Shown one piece after another: positions 35,576 to 47,166 of a stretch of 64,000 nucleotides of DNA (its first letter is position 1; each line of letters starts with the position of its first letter). The notes beneath the pieces were generated by a model that did no database searches, was not told the origin of the DNA, and saw only the letters and a program-made list of their open reading frames with translations. The DNA lies in the NCBI RefSeq assembly GCF_042453785.1, contig NC_091661.1, positions 28,077,501 through 28,141,500 of the forward strand, given 5' to 3'. A program made the translations under genes and the position numbers. Source of the DNA: Malus domestica (lineage: Eukaryota > Streptophyta > Magnoliopsida > Rosales > Rosaceae).

Positions 35576-36184
35576 TTAACCATAAACTGAGGCGTATCTG
35601 TTGATCAAAGCCAAGGCATTGCTAGTCAATTGTGCAATATTCACAACTCTGCCCCTCACAACAGTCTTCAAATTACCGTTCATCCCATTTCCACCAAACC
35701 CATCAAAGCATGTTGTCTCATCCGTCAAAGCAGCACTAACCCAAGTTTGCACATCACTTATCATGAACTGAAAATCCGAGCTCCTAAAGTTGCCCATCTC
35801 AGCTATGGACCTCTGAATTGCATCGACCGAATCACTTAACTCTTCGATGCAGTCCCTCATGGCTCCGACTTCTCTAGGCTTCATGCCATGACTTTGTTAG
35901 AGCTTTGACATCATGGTAGAGGTTGATTTGGTGGAGGCAAGCGTCACGGTGAGGGCTGTGCTGGCCATAAGTTTAGGGCTTGTTTGGATTGCACTTGCAT
36001 GGCTTGAAAGAGAAGTAAGGCAAAGCTTTGGGTAGGTTGTTGCACTGCAAGATGTTTTCACGAATTCATTGTTGGTTTTTTGTGCAAGGTCTCTAGCCGC
36101 TGAGGTTGAAGAGAATATGTAACAACTAATAAAAAGTGCTACGAGAAAAGATGTGACAAAATGGCTAGAAGATGAGGATGACAT
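35576..36184 (-). pseudogene. PMEI copy B, broken by one nonsense codon
   Basis: Same length as copy A and collinear with it. Codon 96 reads TAA (plus-strand 35897-35899) where copy A has TCC (Ser), which needs two adjacent base changes. The rest of the frame is open on both sides: signal peptide and first cysteine pair upstream, the REVGAM and DCIEELSD region and TTCFDGF downstream. The upstream TATA sequence is kept. It may be a very young pseudogene; re-initiation at the Met 6 codons later would give a protein without signal peptide. Confidence 0.88.
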
Positions 36185-36292
36185 CTCTTTTGTGTCCTTG
36201 AATTTTGGAGGCAGTGGAGTAGTAGTGAAGAGAGTAGGAAGGGAATGACACTAATTTATAGAACCAATTCTAAGAGGCACATGGAAAAGCTC

Positions 36293-36314
36293 TTTTTTTT
36301 GGGGGGGGGGGGGG
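36293..36314. repeat. Homopolymer junction, T8 then G14
   Basis: Units A and C read TTTTTTCGGTCCC and TTTTTTGGGCCC here. The G run is unusual in plant DNA and may be a real slippage event or an assembly error. Confidence 0.6.
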
Positions 36315-36683
36315 CCAAAAGCTGGAGATACATCTGTTTTTTAAACATAATATCGAGTTGCAAGTTCGTTTTGTTGGTTTCTCATTAACTTGCTGCACTT
36401 TGGTCGGTTGGGGTCTAAACTCTAAAGGAACTTGAAACCAAAAGAGCCTTACTCGAACTTATCAAAATTATTGTAATCAGTTGATCCCAACCATCTTGAT
36501 CAGTGAGTGAAGACATTCAACTTGTCCATAATTTGCATCTGTCTTCCCGCAACTTGAGACTTTCAGTCGACATGTATACAAATAAATCTCGCTCCTTAAA
36601 TGTAGCACTTGCGATAAGGATTTAATGCATGGAAGGGTCCGGACTCCACAGGGATATCGAAAGCAAGATTTTTTTTAGATATA

Positions 36684-36857
36684 TAGGTATTGTTAGGGAG
36701 ACTATCAATTTAAACCATATTGTGTAAGTCATATGTGTGGTTGTTGATAATTAAATTATTATTTAAGTGATGATTAACGTATTTACTTTTTATTAGTAAC
36801 ACATCACATAATTTACAAATATAATCTAATAAAATTGTTATACTTAACATTACTATG
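36684..36857. mobile_element. MITE, GTTAGGGAGACT family, unit B copy
   Basis: Matches the unit A copy in place and ends (TTGTTAGGGAGACTA and CTTAACATTACT), but longer inside. Confidence 0.65.
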
Positions 36858-37284
36858 GATATATATCAAAATAGCACAACTATCGATCGATAGATATCAA
36901 AATTAATTATGTGGGATGATTGAGGGCAATATCAAAGTGGAGATAGGAGTGCAACCAAAACAAAAAGGTGGAGGTAGGAGTAAATGGGGACAAAAAAGGA
37001 ATTGGTGCATTTGATTCTTTTTTTGGATAAATGCTAAAGGGACTCTTTCAAATGTGAAACTCTCTATAGACTATCTATCATCTTACAGTTTAACGTCAAT
37101 TTTCATGCTAACATTATAAAATATTGTGTCAAAAATATGAGGTGAAAGAGAATCAATGAAGAGATCGCTCTACCCAAAAGATTTATCTTTGAATAGACTC
37201 GTGTACCCTATATCTAACTTAATAAAAGGTGCAGTCTCTTATTCCAATACAAGTTTAGATTATGCATAGTCCAGAAAAAATTAA

Positions 37285-38048
37285 GAGTAAATTACATAGT
37301 AGCACCTCAGGTTTGAGGTCTATTGCAATCTTATACAACATCTTTAAAACATTTCATTTTCATACCTCAAGTACTATTTTATTTCAATTTCATACAACCG
37401 TTACATTTTCCATCCATGGATCTGTTAAATGCTGATGTGGATGCCACATATATGCCACGTGGCTACCAAATGTCTGACACGTGGCAAATAAAATAATTTT
37501 TTTTTTTTTTTTAAAACCTGTCTGCCACATATCTTTTTTTTTTCTCTTTCTTCTTCTTCTTCTTCTGGGTTCGGTCCCTTTTTTTTTTTTTCTTCTTCTT
37601 CTTCTTCTTCCTCCTCCTCCTCCTTCTTCTTCTCTTCTTCTTCTTCCTCCTTCTGGTTCGGTCCTTTCCGGTCCCTTTTTTTTTCTTTTTTTTCTTCTTC
37701 TTCTTCTTCTTCTTCCTCCTCCTCCTCTTTCTTCTTCTCTTCTTCTTCTTCCTCCTTCTTCTGGGTTGCAGGGGTTCGGTCCCCTTTTTTTTTTCTTCTT
37801 CTTCTTCCAATTTCAGGTTTTTTTTTTAAAAAAAAATTATTTTATTTGCCACGTGGTAGACATTTGGCAGCCACGTGGCATATATGTGACAACCACGTCA
37901 GCATTTAACAGATCCATGAATGGAAAATGTAACGGTTGTATGAAATTGAAATAAAATAGTACATGAGGTATGAAAGTGAAATATTTTAAAAATGTTGTAT
38001 AAGATTGCAATAGACCTCAAACCTGAGGGGCTACTATGTAATTTACCC
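37285..38048. mobile_element. Fold-back / MULE-type element with CT-rich core
   Basis: Arms of about 210 bp are inverted copies (GTAAATTACATAGTAGC and GCTACTATGTAATTTACCC). The 9-bp target duplication AAAAATTAA lies at 37276-37284 and 38049-38057. The core (about 37498-37830) is almost pure CT on this strand, with internal duplications around GGTTCGGTCC. Unit A carries the empty site. Long open frames in the core are low-complexity artefacts. Confidence 0.85.
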
Positions 38049-38393
38049 AAAAATTAATCATGCAATAAATAAAAGGTTATGAATGGCAAGTAAAATATTC
38101 ACTAATGAGATTGCATATAATTCTCCAATCTCAAATCATTTAAAATTTTAATTTATCAACTGAATCATATGAGAGCCGCCAGAAACCAAGTTGATGAACC
38201 CGACTTCACCTTGTGGTTGTTTGGGCCCAATCTGGCTTCCAGAGCTACCCCTTCCTTGTCAGTTGTCAGTCGTAATCTTTGTAAATTATTAGAATTTTAT
38301 GATGACTATAGTTAGACTGACAGCTCATCAATGCCAGCTCATCAAAATTGTTAAGAAGGATTGGATGATCTAATAAGTTGAATAGTTAGTTAG

Positions 38394-38563
38394 GAGAAAT
38401 TTTTAGTTGTGATGCAAATACGGGTGGTACATATTGTGTTTTTATGTAAGTGGTGAGAAATTTTATTTTTTAAGTTATTAACTTTTTAAAACACATATCT
38501 CACCATTTATATAACGATATGTAGTGTACCATCCTATGTGATGATCACACTAAAAAATCTCTT
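38394..38563. mobile_element. Complete MULE-like MITE, 170 bp
   Basis: Inverted ends GAGAAATTTTTAGTTGTGAT and CACACTAAAAAATCTCTT with 9-bp duplication GTTAGTTAG at 38385-38393 and 38564-38572. It is the reference copy for the split MITE at 4814/26658 and for the copies at 42729 and 59298. Confidence 0.88.
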
Positions 38564-38623
38564 GTTAGTTAGAGTTGGTTGAGAAAGCTTGTGAGCCAAG
38601 TAATGTGCTCAACTACATAGAAC

Positions 38624-39701
38624 TAGGGATGGGCAAATACCCATTGGTTAAGGGTAACCGTAGTTACCCGCCCATTTAAATTAAACGGTTATGGCTATGG
38701 GTAACCATTTAGATAAATAAACGGTTATGGATATAACCGTTTACCCGTGAAGTTTAAATGGGCAGTTATAGGTACTAACCGCGGTTATAAACAGGTAACC
38801 GTTTACCCATTTATTTTATATATGTAAAACTAACACAAACCATGTTCTCGATCCAATAATACTTAGCACCCAATAAATTAGCAAGGAATTCATCGGGGGT
38901 AACCATTTAAATAAATAAACGGTTATGGATATAACCGTTTACCCGTGAAGTTTAAATGGGCAGTTATAGATATTAACCGCGGTTATAAACGGGTAACCGT
39001 TTACCCATTTATTTTATATATGTAAAACTAACACAAACCATGTTCTCGATCCAATAATACTTAGCACCCAATAAATTAGCAAGGAATTCATCGGTCATTC
39101 TCTCAATAACACTGCTACAGGAATGATGATTCTCATCATCAAGGAATTGGCCAAATTAATTTAAATTCCTTGCGAGTAACCGTGAAATTGATAGAAATGC
39201 TTTGACTTAAATGTTTTCTAAACAATTTTTGTAACCCAATAATACTTAGCAAATATTATATTTACCTTCATTGGTAACAGTTAAAAATATCTTCCGTAAA
39301 CTATTATTTCAATTATTGTAATGGTATAAGGACTTAAAAAATTAAAATATGGAAATGTATGATGAATGTACCTATAACGGTGTTTAATTGTCAAAAAAAA
39401 AATTATGAATTTTTTTTTTTAATTTTCAAGCTGTTAAAAAACATGTAGAAGGGTGAAAAAGGGGTAATGGTAAAAAAAAAATAAACGGGTTAAAAATGAT
39501 TAATGGGTAAACGGGAATTAAACGGTTACGGTTAAATGAGTATGCGGTTATGAGTATGGTTAACTGTTTATAAACAGTTATGGGTATGAGTATAACCGTT
39601 TAGGCAATTATCCAATAGGTAAAGGTTATGCGGGTATGAGCATAAACGGTTATGGGTAAATAACCATGATTACCTGCCGTCATAACCGTTGCCCATCCCT
39701 A
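38624..39701. mobile_element. Non-autonomous hAT-like element, 1.08 kb
   Basis: Terminal inverted repeat TAGGGATGGGCAA / TTGCCCATCCCTA with 8-bp flanks CATAGAAC (38616-38623) and CATAGAAT (39702-39709). Inside, a 198-bp block (38703-38900) is repeated directly at 38901-39095. Many short AACGGTTA/TAACCGTT motifs occur on both strands, as subterminal transposase sites do in hAT elements. No transposase. Confidence 0.85.
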
Positions 39702-40165
39702 CATAGAATACCGTAAAACTATGGTGAAAAGAGTGTGAAGGGAGTAGGAAGGGAATGACTAATTTATAGAACCAATTCTAAAAGGCACATGGAAAAGTCT
39801 TTTTTGGGCCCAAAAGCTAGAGATACATGTATTATTTAACATAATATCGAGTTACAAGTTGGTTTTGTTGGTTTCTCGTCAACTTGCTCTAATTTGGTCA
39901 ATTGGGGTCTAAACTCTAACGCAATGTGATCCAAAGAGCCTTACTCGAACTTATCTAAATCATTGTAATCAATCGATCCCAACTTGCTTGGTGAGTGAAG
40001 GCATTCAACATGTGCGTAGTTTGTATCTGTCTTCCCGCAACTTGAGATTTTGAGTCCACGTGTATGCAAATAAATCTCTCTCCTTAAATGTAGTGCTTCC
40101 GAAAGGGATTTAATGCATGGAAGAGTCCAAACTCCACATGGATATAATAAGCAGCTGCTATATGG

Positions 40166-40328
40166 ATAATGTTGACGAGACCATCGATTTAAATAATGTA
40201 ACTGTGTAACGTGGTTGTTGATGATTTGATTATTACTTAAGTATTGATTAATGTGTTTATTTTTTATTTGTGACATATCACATGGTTTACAAATGTGTCT
40301 AAGAAATGGTTTACCTAACATTACTCTG
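40166..40328. mobile_element. MITE, GTTAGGGAGACT family, unit C copy
   Basis: Ends GGATAATGTTGACGAGACC and CCTAACATTACTCTG; position matches units A and B. Confidence 0.6.
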
Positions 40329-40345
40329 AATACATATTAAAAGAA

Positions 40346-40556
40346 TAATGCTAGGGATAACAAATTTGCAAACTAAATAATGTGTTATCAATAGGAAATG
40401 AGCATGTTAATCATCACTTGAGTAATAATCAAATCGTCCACATCATCCAGATCTAGCATTACCCATATCGTAAGAGTAATGATAGGGAGAATAATTTGTA
40501 GATAAAATTTACAAACTAATATTTTGTCTATAAATTTAGTCTCCCTAACATTACTC
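40346..40556. mobile_element. Two short related MITE copies side by side
   Basis: 40346-40463 has ends AATAATGCTAGGGATAA and CTAGCATTACCC; 40485-40556 has GAGTAATGATAGGGAGA and TCTCCCTAACATTACTC. Both belong to the GTAATGTTAGGGA family. They lie next to the unit C copy and may have targeted it. Confidence 0.6.
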
Positions 40557-41828
40557 ATAACAAAATATCACAACTTTCAATCGATACATATCAAAATTAA
40601 TAATGCGGGAGGGGCACTAGATAAACAAACAATAAAGCTAAAAATCCTAAATTAAGGACACCTTTGAAACTAGCCATGGTTCGTACAAACTAATTAAAAA
40701 AGATTTCAGATTCAATTCAAGTAAATATATAACAAAGAAAATATATATTCATAATTAATGAGTTTATACTTAGATATGGCTCAACTTGATTAATATTGTA
40801 GCTTTGTTGTGACTTTGTAAATGCGTAGTAAAAAATGGATTGGTTGGTGGCTTTGCTACAACAATCTACCTTTCAAAGGCAAGAAAGACTCATAGACACT
40901 TTTCAGCACAACCATCGTGTGATTTTGAAATCAAACTTAAAAAGTGTCCTATAGAATATGAGTCTGTAATAACTAACTTAATAAAAGGTGCAGCCGCTTA
41001 TTTCAATACAAATTTAGATTATGCAAAGTCCTTCAAAAACATGCAACGAACGAAATAAAGAAAATAGAGGTAATTAATTTATCTTCTTAATTGTGGCTCA
41101 AGTTCACTCAAAAACTAAAGAAGTGACTTCAACTTCTAATAACCTGCACATAAAAAACAGCCTGATACCAGAGAAGGAGATTCGAACTGGCTTTAACAAA
41201 ACTCAAATAATAGAAAAGCAAAAAGAAGGTATAGCATTATAAATAATTAAAAAAGACTTAAAATATAAATTTAATTATCTGAATAAGAAACCCGGACTTA
41301 TATAAGTACAGTTGGTACTTGGAACAGAGGCCAAATAATTGGAATGGAAACACAAACACATGAATTGTGGAACTGGAATCTTAATTGTAAGTTAATACTA
41401 ATTCACTCGAAAATTATGGTGCTGCAAAGTGGGAATATTAATTTAATTACTTTTTGCCCTCTTTAAAAAATGTCCAAGAAGCAACAATCACCGGAAAATT
41501 TCTGAAGACCATATTTTTCCAAGGCAGAAAGGTAAAATCATGAAAAAGAAGAGGTAAACATGATATTTACAAAGTTGTCAGGGACCTCTATGTCAAGAAC
41601 TCTATTTAATTATTTTCTTGCACAGGTTGCGGTAGGGGTTTTGTGCTTTAATTTATTTTCCTTTATGTTTATTTTTGGCTGCATAAACTTCTCGTCTTTT
41701 GTTTTTGTAACGATTAAGGGAATTGAACCATTACCCTAATCCTAATTAGAAATTTTTTAATTAATAATGGTCATTACATTAATGGGAAAGAAACACAAAA
41801 CCTTGCTTAATTTCTTTCATAAATCGTG

Positions 41829-42246
41829 TGAGGATAATATTTGCATCCTTTTTGGGGATGAGCTCATTCCTCCACTTGTAATAATGTATCTTCAACGTAA
41901 AATTTCATAATCAGAATTGATCAATCTCTCAATCTTCATTTGAAGATCATCCTTACAAAACATCATTTGAATTGATGGTCCCTTAGTCATTCAAATATAT
42001 CAAATAAATCAATTTGTAGATACCAAGCACCACATATATGATGAAATGTTGATTTTTAGAGATAGTCTTTAAATGAAGATTAAAAGACTAAACAATTACT
42101 GATTTGAATGATTTTTTGTAGAAATAATCTTCAAATGAAGATTAAGAGATTAGCCGGTTTCGTTATGAAATTTTTACGTTGAAATGCATAATGAGAAATT
42201 AACATTAACTATCGATTGAGAAAGAGGGATGCACACATTATCCTCA
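41829..42246. mobile_element. Long inverted-repeat MITE
   Basis: Arms of about 150 bp: left TGAGGATAATATTTGCATCC and CTTCATTTGAAGAT, right the complement (ATCTTCAAATGAAGATTA ... TTATCCTCA). No coding sequence. Target duplication not clear. Confidence 0.65.
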
Positions 42247-42533
42247 TGTGATTGAGGAGTTAGCATTAACAGGTAGAATTGATCAGTTGCTTTGCACATT
42301 GATCGAGGTGAATGCTCCATATCCAGTTTTAATTGATCAGTTGCTTACGTAAATGACCACATCCACAGGTCCTCCACATCAACCGCCCAGGAACATCGCC
42401 GGTCGTCCAGCAGAGTTTCGCGCTACTCTACTATGCATTGCATGCAGTATGCAGACCCCATGTGTCATGCGCGCACGTTCATCTTTTAGGATTTTGACTC
42501 TGCATGCAGTATGTAGACCCTATACGATCCGTG

Positions 42534-42613
42534 TCCACATGCGATTGGGTAGGGTAGGCATCATATATCAGGATCCACATGTGATTGGGTAGGGTAGGCA
42601 TCACATATCGTAG
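42534..42613. repeat. 40-bp tandem duplication
   Basis: TCCACATG(C/T)GATTGGGTAG starts at 42534 and again at 42574 with two or three differences. Confidence 0.85.
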
Positions 42614-42728
42614 CTCCACAGAGCAACCTTCAACTGATGCAAGCAGCGGCGACCCTCATTTGGTTTAGAAGATTGATGAAGAGTCGGCCGCCTATAGAAT
42701 TAAAGTTAGAAACAGGGTCCTCCTTCTA

Positions 42729-42895
42729 GAGGATAGACTTTTCGATGTGATCGGAATATGAAGTGGTACACCACATATCATTATAAAAGTGAGATATAAG
42801 TATTAAAAAGTTAATAACTTAAAAAATAAAATTTTCCATCAATTACATAAAAACACAATATATCATCCTTTTACTGTCACAATAAAACATTCTTC
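42729..42895. mobile_element. Diverged MULE-like MITE copy
   Basis: Same family as 38394-38563 in the opposite orientation (GATGTGATCGG..., AAGTTAATAACTTAAAA, CATAAAAACACAATAT). The flanking duplication is eroded. Confidence 0.65.
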
Positions 42896-43479
42896 CTCCC
42901 AGAGAAAAGGCTGATTAATTATATACCTTTTAATAAAAATTCATTTTCCCCCTCAACTCTTCTAAATAAAAAATTTCCGCTAAACATTTTCTCACATTTT
43001 TTTTCTCAGCTAAAGTGTCAAGTTCGTAGTCATTCCGTTGGGTTGTTGATTGGTCATGGTTTGACATGATTCACGTGTTACCAGTTATGGCAGAGCACTA
43101 ACATAAGGCTTTTGTTACGTGTTATTAATTTGAGTTTTTAAAAAGACTAAACAACTTGTAAATTACAAAAATATCTCTAATCATGATTGAAATAAAATGT
43201 TTCTAAATTCAAAAAAGATACTTGAAGTAAATTGTGGAAGAATGACATGGTATGTGCTTATATTTCCATTGTTTTCAGTCGTGTGTTTTTCATTATATTA
43301 GCTCGCTCTATCATAATTCTATTATTTTAATGGGTCTACTGCAAGTTCTAAAATGTACCCTCAAGCTAGCGAATGAACATGTACCCTAATTTGGATTTAT
43401 AAAATGGCTAGCGTGGACTTTATTTATTTTATTTTATTTTTAAAACCGCTTGGAGTTTCAAAGTCACCTGAGAGGTGCC

Positions 43480-43487
43480 TATAAATT
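43480..43487 (+). promoter_or_regulatory. TATA box of PMEI gene at 43.5 kb
   Basis: TATAAATT 60 bases before ATG 43547. Confidence 0.6.
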
Positions 43488-43546
43488 TGCATTGGCATCC
43501 CATCACACACATAAACACACAAACCCATCAATCCCAGACAACAAAA

Positions 43547-44173
43547 ATGGGTGCTCAAACTTTCACAACCCCAACTTCAAATTCACACCATGTTCTCACA
43601 TTTCTTCTCCCAATTATTCTACTCATCATCATGACAAACATGCAAACAACCGTGGCAACCTCCTCTTCCTCTCAAACCTACAAAACCTACGTCAAAACCG
43701 CCTGCAATTCAACCACATACCCACTCGTTTGCTACCAATCCCTTTCCTCGTACGCTTCCAAAGTCAAATCTAACCCTCGAAAGCTTTGCATCTATGCCCT
43801 CTCCGTGACCCTACAAGCATCGAAAAACGCCTCTTCTGTCGTGTCAAAACTGTCTAAGAGGGCAGGACTAACCCCAACGGAGAAAGGGATCATTAACGAT
43901 TGCTTAGAAAGTATTAAGGAATCCATCGACGAGCTTAAAGATTCGTTGAGTTCAATGAAAAATTTGGGGGTCAAGGGTGCTGATATGCAAGCTCAGTTAG
44001 ATGATATTAAGACTTGGGTCAGTGCCGTCATCACAGACGACGTTACTTGCACTGATGGATTCGATGGTCTGAAGGTAAGCACGGCGGTTAAGACCCCCAT
44101 CAACAATAGCATTGTGTATGTTGCTAGGTTAGCTAGCAATGCTCTGTCGCTCATCGACAGCCTCATCTACTAG
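43547..44173 (+). CDS. Pectin methylesterase inhibitor, divergent plus-strand member
   Basis: 208 residues, single exon. The longer open frame from a GTG at 43475 covers the TATA box, so ATG 43547 is the start. Signal sequence near residues 16-36 (VLTFLLPIILLIIMTN). Conserved cysteines C53 and C62 (ACNSTTYPLVC), C119 (INDCLES) and C168 (DVTCTDGF), with an extra C81. Ends with ARLASNALSLIDSLIY, matching the LTSNALALINRY helix of copy A. Same family role as copy A: a secreted inhibitor of pectin methylesterase or invertase. It lies outside the tandem segments and on the other strand, so it is an older paralogue. Confidence 0.92.
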   Translation: MGAQTFTTPTSNSHHVLTFLLPIILLIIMTNMQTTVATSSSSQTYKTYVKTACNSTTYPLVCYQSLSSYASKVKSNPRKLCIYALSVTLQASKNASSVVSKLSKRAGLTPTEKGIINDCLESIKESIDELKDSLSSMKNLGVKGADMQAQLDDIKTWVSAVITDDVTCTDGFDGLKVSTAVKTPINNSIVYVARLASNALSLIDSLIY

Positions 44174-45279
44174 TGCAATTAATTAAAGCACCCTTGTAAT
44201 TCCTTGACTCTATCTATTTTCTTTTTGGTATTTAACTTTATATTGCTGATAGTTTATAGATTGTTACAATTTCTGTTGTGGTTGTTTATGTAATTAAAAG
44301 CTGTTTGAAATGGTTTTGCTGTAATTTGCTGGAAGAGTGGTGTGTATAATACTATTATTATATGTAATATGTTAAGGGGGAGCTTTGAGAACTATAATTT
44401 TTTGAGCAACCAATAAGCTAAGCCGCACGTTGAAGATCCAATCTCATGACCCATAAGGCCATAATATCTCGATCGATAGAACGTTGATTTCCCCAGCTGC
44501 CTTATACATTTTGTTTCCGGTATACATACTTCCCATGCATGTGTATCACCAGAACAAAAAAAAAATGAACAGATTTAATTCCCATTCCAGCTCCCATGAG
44601 AGTTATAATGATGGTGAATCATACGATGGTGGCCAATGAGAGACTGAAATGCCTCTGTGACTCTTTCCAGTCTCCGAAAAAATAGACTGCTGTAACAACG
44701 CCACCATATAATATATTTTTAAAATGATTTTCACAATAAAGAATGGACGAAGATTCCAAGCATGCTTAATGTTTTGTTATAGTTTTAAGGAAAAGATTTT
44801 CATACATAATTTTTTAGCCTTTAATCAAATAAAACAAAGAAAAAAATATAAATAAACCAAAAAGTACACAAGAAGAATAAGAGCGCAAAAATCATTTCTC
44901 TATTTCAATTATGGATCGCTCGTCGTGCCAATTGTTACAATGAACGGATAGTTATTACTCAATTTTAATTTCCTAATTTTCCAATATTATATTAAAAGTC
45001 AAACATAACAAAGGAACACATGTTCGTTTTGTTTGGAGGTAGTTATGCTTATGGAAGATGGAGAACATGCACTAAGAAGGGTTTGAAAGCAAGACTTCTT
45101 TATTTTTACGTATATTTTGTTCTATAATGGTTTGTATTAGGCAGTTTTGGATTTTTTTTTTCTTCTGGTTATGTCAGAAAAATATTAAATAAGCAAATTT
45201 TAGTTTCTCTTGGAATTTCAACTAAGTAATGTATTGCTTCTTTTATTGTTTTTATTCTTAGGCATCCTCCTTTGTATAA
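44174..45279. other. Spacer downstream of the plus-strand PMEI
   Basis: Non-coding, AT-rich; no gene or clear repeat seen. Confidence 0.5.
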
Positions 45280-45690
45280 CTGGATTAAAGTGATACAGAT
45301 GGGCTTGCTAAGGGTAGCCCAGGAACTGCGACCTGTGAGGTGGTCCTTTATGGTTCTGCGGTTTTTTTTTTTTTTTTTTGGTGTGGTTCCTCTAAGACTA
45401 AGAGTTGGGGTTTCATACTTCTTTCTATGCAGAGCTCATGCTTCATCTTTGTTGTGGAGTTGACCCATATGCAGGGTTGTGTAATTTGTAGCTCAAAAGT
45501 GACTCTTTCAGTTTGATCTCCTACTTTTCTTTTGTATTTTTTCTCCTTCTTGGCAGCTTTAGATTCGTTGAAAAAATTCTTCCCTTTTGCAAAACATGGT
45601 TTTCCTTGTCTCACATTTTTCAATAAGAAAATGAGGTTGCTGATAAATTAGCTAATTTAGGGTTAGATGCGAGTATGCATGTGATGATCT
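45280..45690 (+). pseudogene. LINE RNase H domain remnant
   Basis: The frame near 45290 reads DTDGLAKGSPGTATCEVVL, like the VNTDGA/LAKGSPG start of the RNase H domain in plant L1-type LINEs. Near 45630 EVADKLANLGLDAS matches its C-terminal NEVADALANLG helix. The middle is decayed, with several frame changes and a T run at 45361-45379. No reverse transcriptase part is seen. Confidence 0.65.
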
Positions 45691-46055
45691 TGAAGGTTGG
45701 GGTGGAGCAAATCCCATCTAAAGTAGTTTGTTACGTTTAGTCCGTAGCTCGCTTAATTGGAAGAACAATTAAACAAAAGGCGCGCATGAATTATAATTAT
45801 ACACACAAACATAAGGTGTTGGGTTTCAAAGCATGCGTTCCGCGTTCGAAACTTTTTCCTCTTCTAAATTATTGTAATAGTTTTGAACCCTTCCTCCTCC
45901 CCTTAATAATAATAAAATTTAAAAATATATGAATAAAGCAGCTAGCTATATATACACATGTGATTACAAATGAATGTGATATTGATATCACATTTTTCTT
46001 TTAGTATTAATATTCTAAATTTTCACCAAAGTTTAGGTTTAATTATAAATCAATT

Positions 46056-46059
<4 letters not shown>

Positions 46060-46089
<30 letters not shown>
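46060..46089. repeat. (TA)n microsatellite
   Basis: About 15 TA units. Confidence 0.95.
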
Positions 46090-46092
<3 letters not shown>

Positions 46093-46953
46093 GGGTAATT
46101 TAATTATTTAATTGCAAGCACATGTAAGATTCTTTCTTTTACAAATGTGGTTCACACAATAAATTATCTCTTTTAGAGAAACTTCAGATTGATTATGCAC
46201 TTCTCATTTTCCTTGTATTTGATTCACTTGTAATTTATTCGATCTAGAAATTTATATAAAAAAATGAAAAAAGTTACACGTGTAGAAATAATGAGTGCGG
46301 AAATCGTCACTAATGTGGACATATACCTTATTGTTCAGATGGAATTGAAAATTGATACAATCTACAATAATACAGGTATGGGAGTGATCACATGGAGAGA
46401 ATATATGAGTAAGGTCATAATCTTAATTATTTCAAGTCCTTTCAACCTTGTGAAATTATTACTAATGGAGTTTAGAATCTGTTAAATGATTTTCGTGAAA
46501 TTAATCAAAATCGTCTGCTTTCATCAGCGCTACTGCCCACCCATGCTTCCTGCTGCCTGGTGCCCGCAGAACATCATATTGGAAGTTTGGAACCATGAAG
46601 AGCCAAACATCATTAATACAATATTCATGAATTTTTTTTCACTCATTAATTTTGATAAACATTGTATGTAAACGTTAAAAATAAAAAATAAAAAAAATAA
46701 ATATCAAATTCAATATTTGCGGTATTCAAAATTAAAATCTCATCATACTTATAAGCAAAAGAGTATCACAGGGCCATGGTTTAAGTAAATTTTTGTTTTC
46801 ATTTGATTCCATTCAAACAGAAATATCTTACATGCCTGCAGTATGGCGTGGCAGTGTGGCCTGACTGAACAGTGTCGTGATAACTAACCGATAAGTGATG
46901 GGTGCCCATGCCATCGCGACTTGCGTCGATGCCTGGACGAATAGATTATAGAC

Positions 46954-47166
46954 AAAGATTGTCTGCCCTTTGCTTCTGGTGCTTTTTTCATGTCTTTTTT
47001 TTTGTGTGATCACGATTGAATCATGTTAATATTTTATTTTATTTTTTATAGATATAATAAGACAAAAATAAATAGTAATATAAAATGTTAATGTGACTTA
47101 ACCATGACCACACAAACAAAAAAGTACGGAAAAGACATCGAAAGTGGAGGGCAGACAATCCTTGTC
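46954..47166. mobile_element. Inverted-repeat MITE
   Basis: Left GACAAAGATTGTCTGCCC and right GGGCAGACAATCCTTGTCC, with inner arms GTGTGATCACGATTGAATCA and GTGACTTAACCATGACCACA and an AT core. Related in its inner part to the element at 48740. Confidence 0.7.

Larger units (their letters stand above)
34069..38057. repeat. Tandem segment, unit B (contains PMEI pseudogene)
   Basis: Same landmarks as unit A. Extra length is explained by a solo LTR (34322-34610), a Tourist-like MITE (34902-35134) and a fold-back element (37285-38048). Confidence 0.75.
38058..41045. repeat. Tandem segment, unit C (PMEI coding part lost)
   Basis: It begins as units A and B (ATGCAATAAATAAAAGGTTATG) and ends with TTTAGATTATGCAAAGTCC. 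The PMEI promoter region is present from about 39735 (AATTTATAGAACC), but no PMEI coding sequence is found; a hAT element lies where it should be. Confidence 0.72.

Noticed and set aside
37481-37954. 157-residue Phe/Leu-rich ORF and the opposite Lys/Arg-rich ORF
   Set aside because: Translation of the CT/GA core of a fold-back element; pure low complexity.
38624-39701. Tandem-repeat locus independent of transposons
   Set aside because: Terminal inverted repeats and 8-bp flanks show that the repeated TAACCGTT motifs belong to a hAT-like element.
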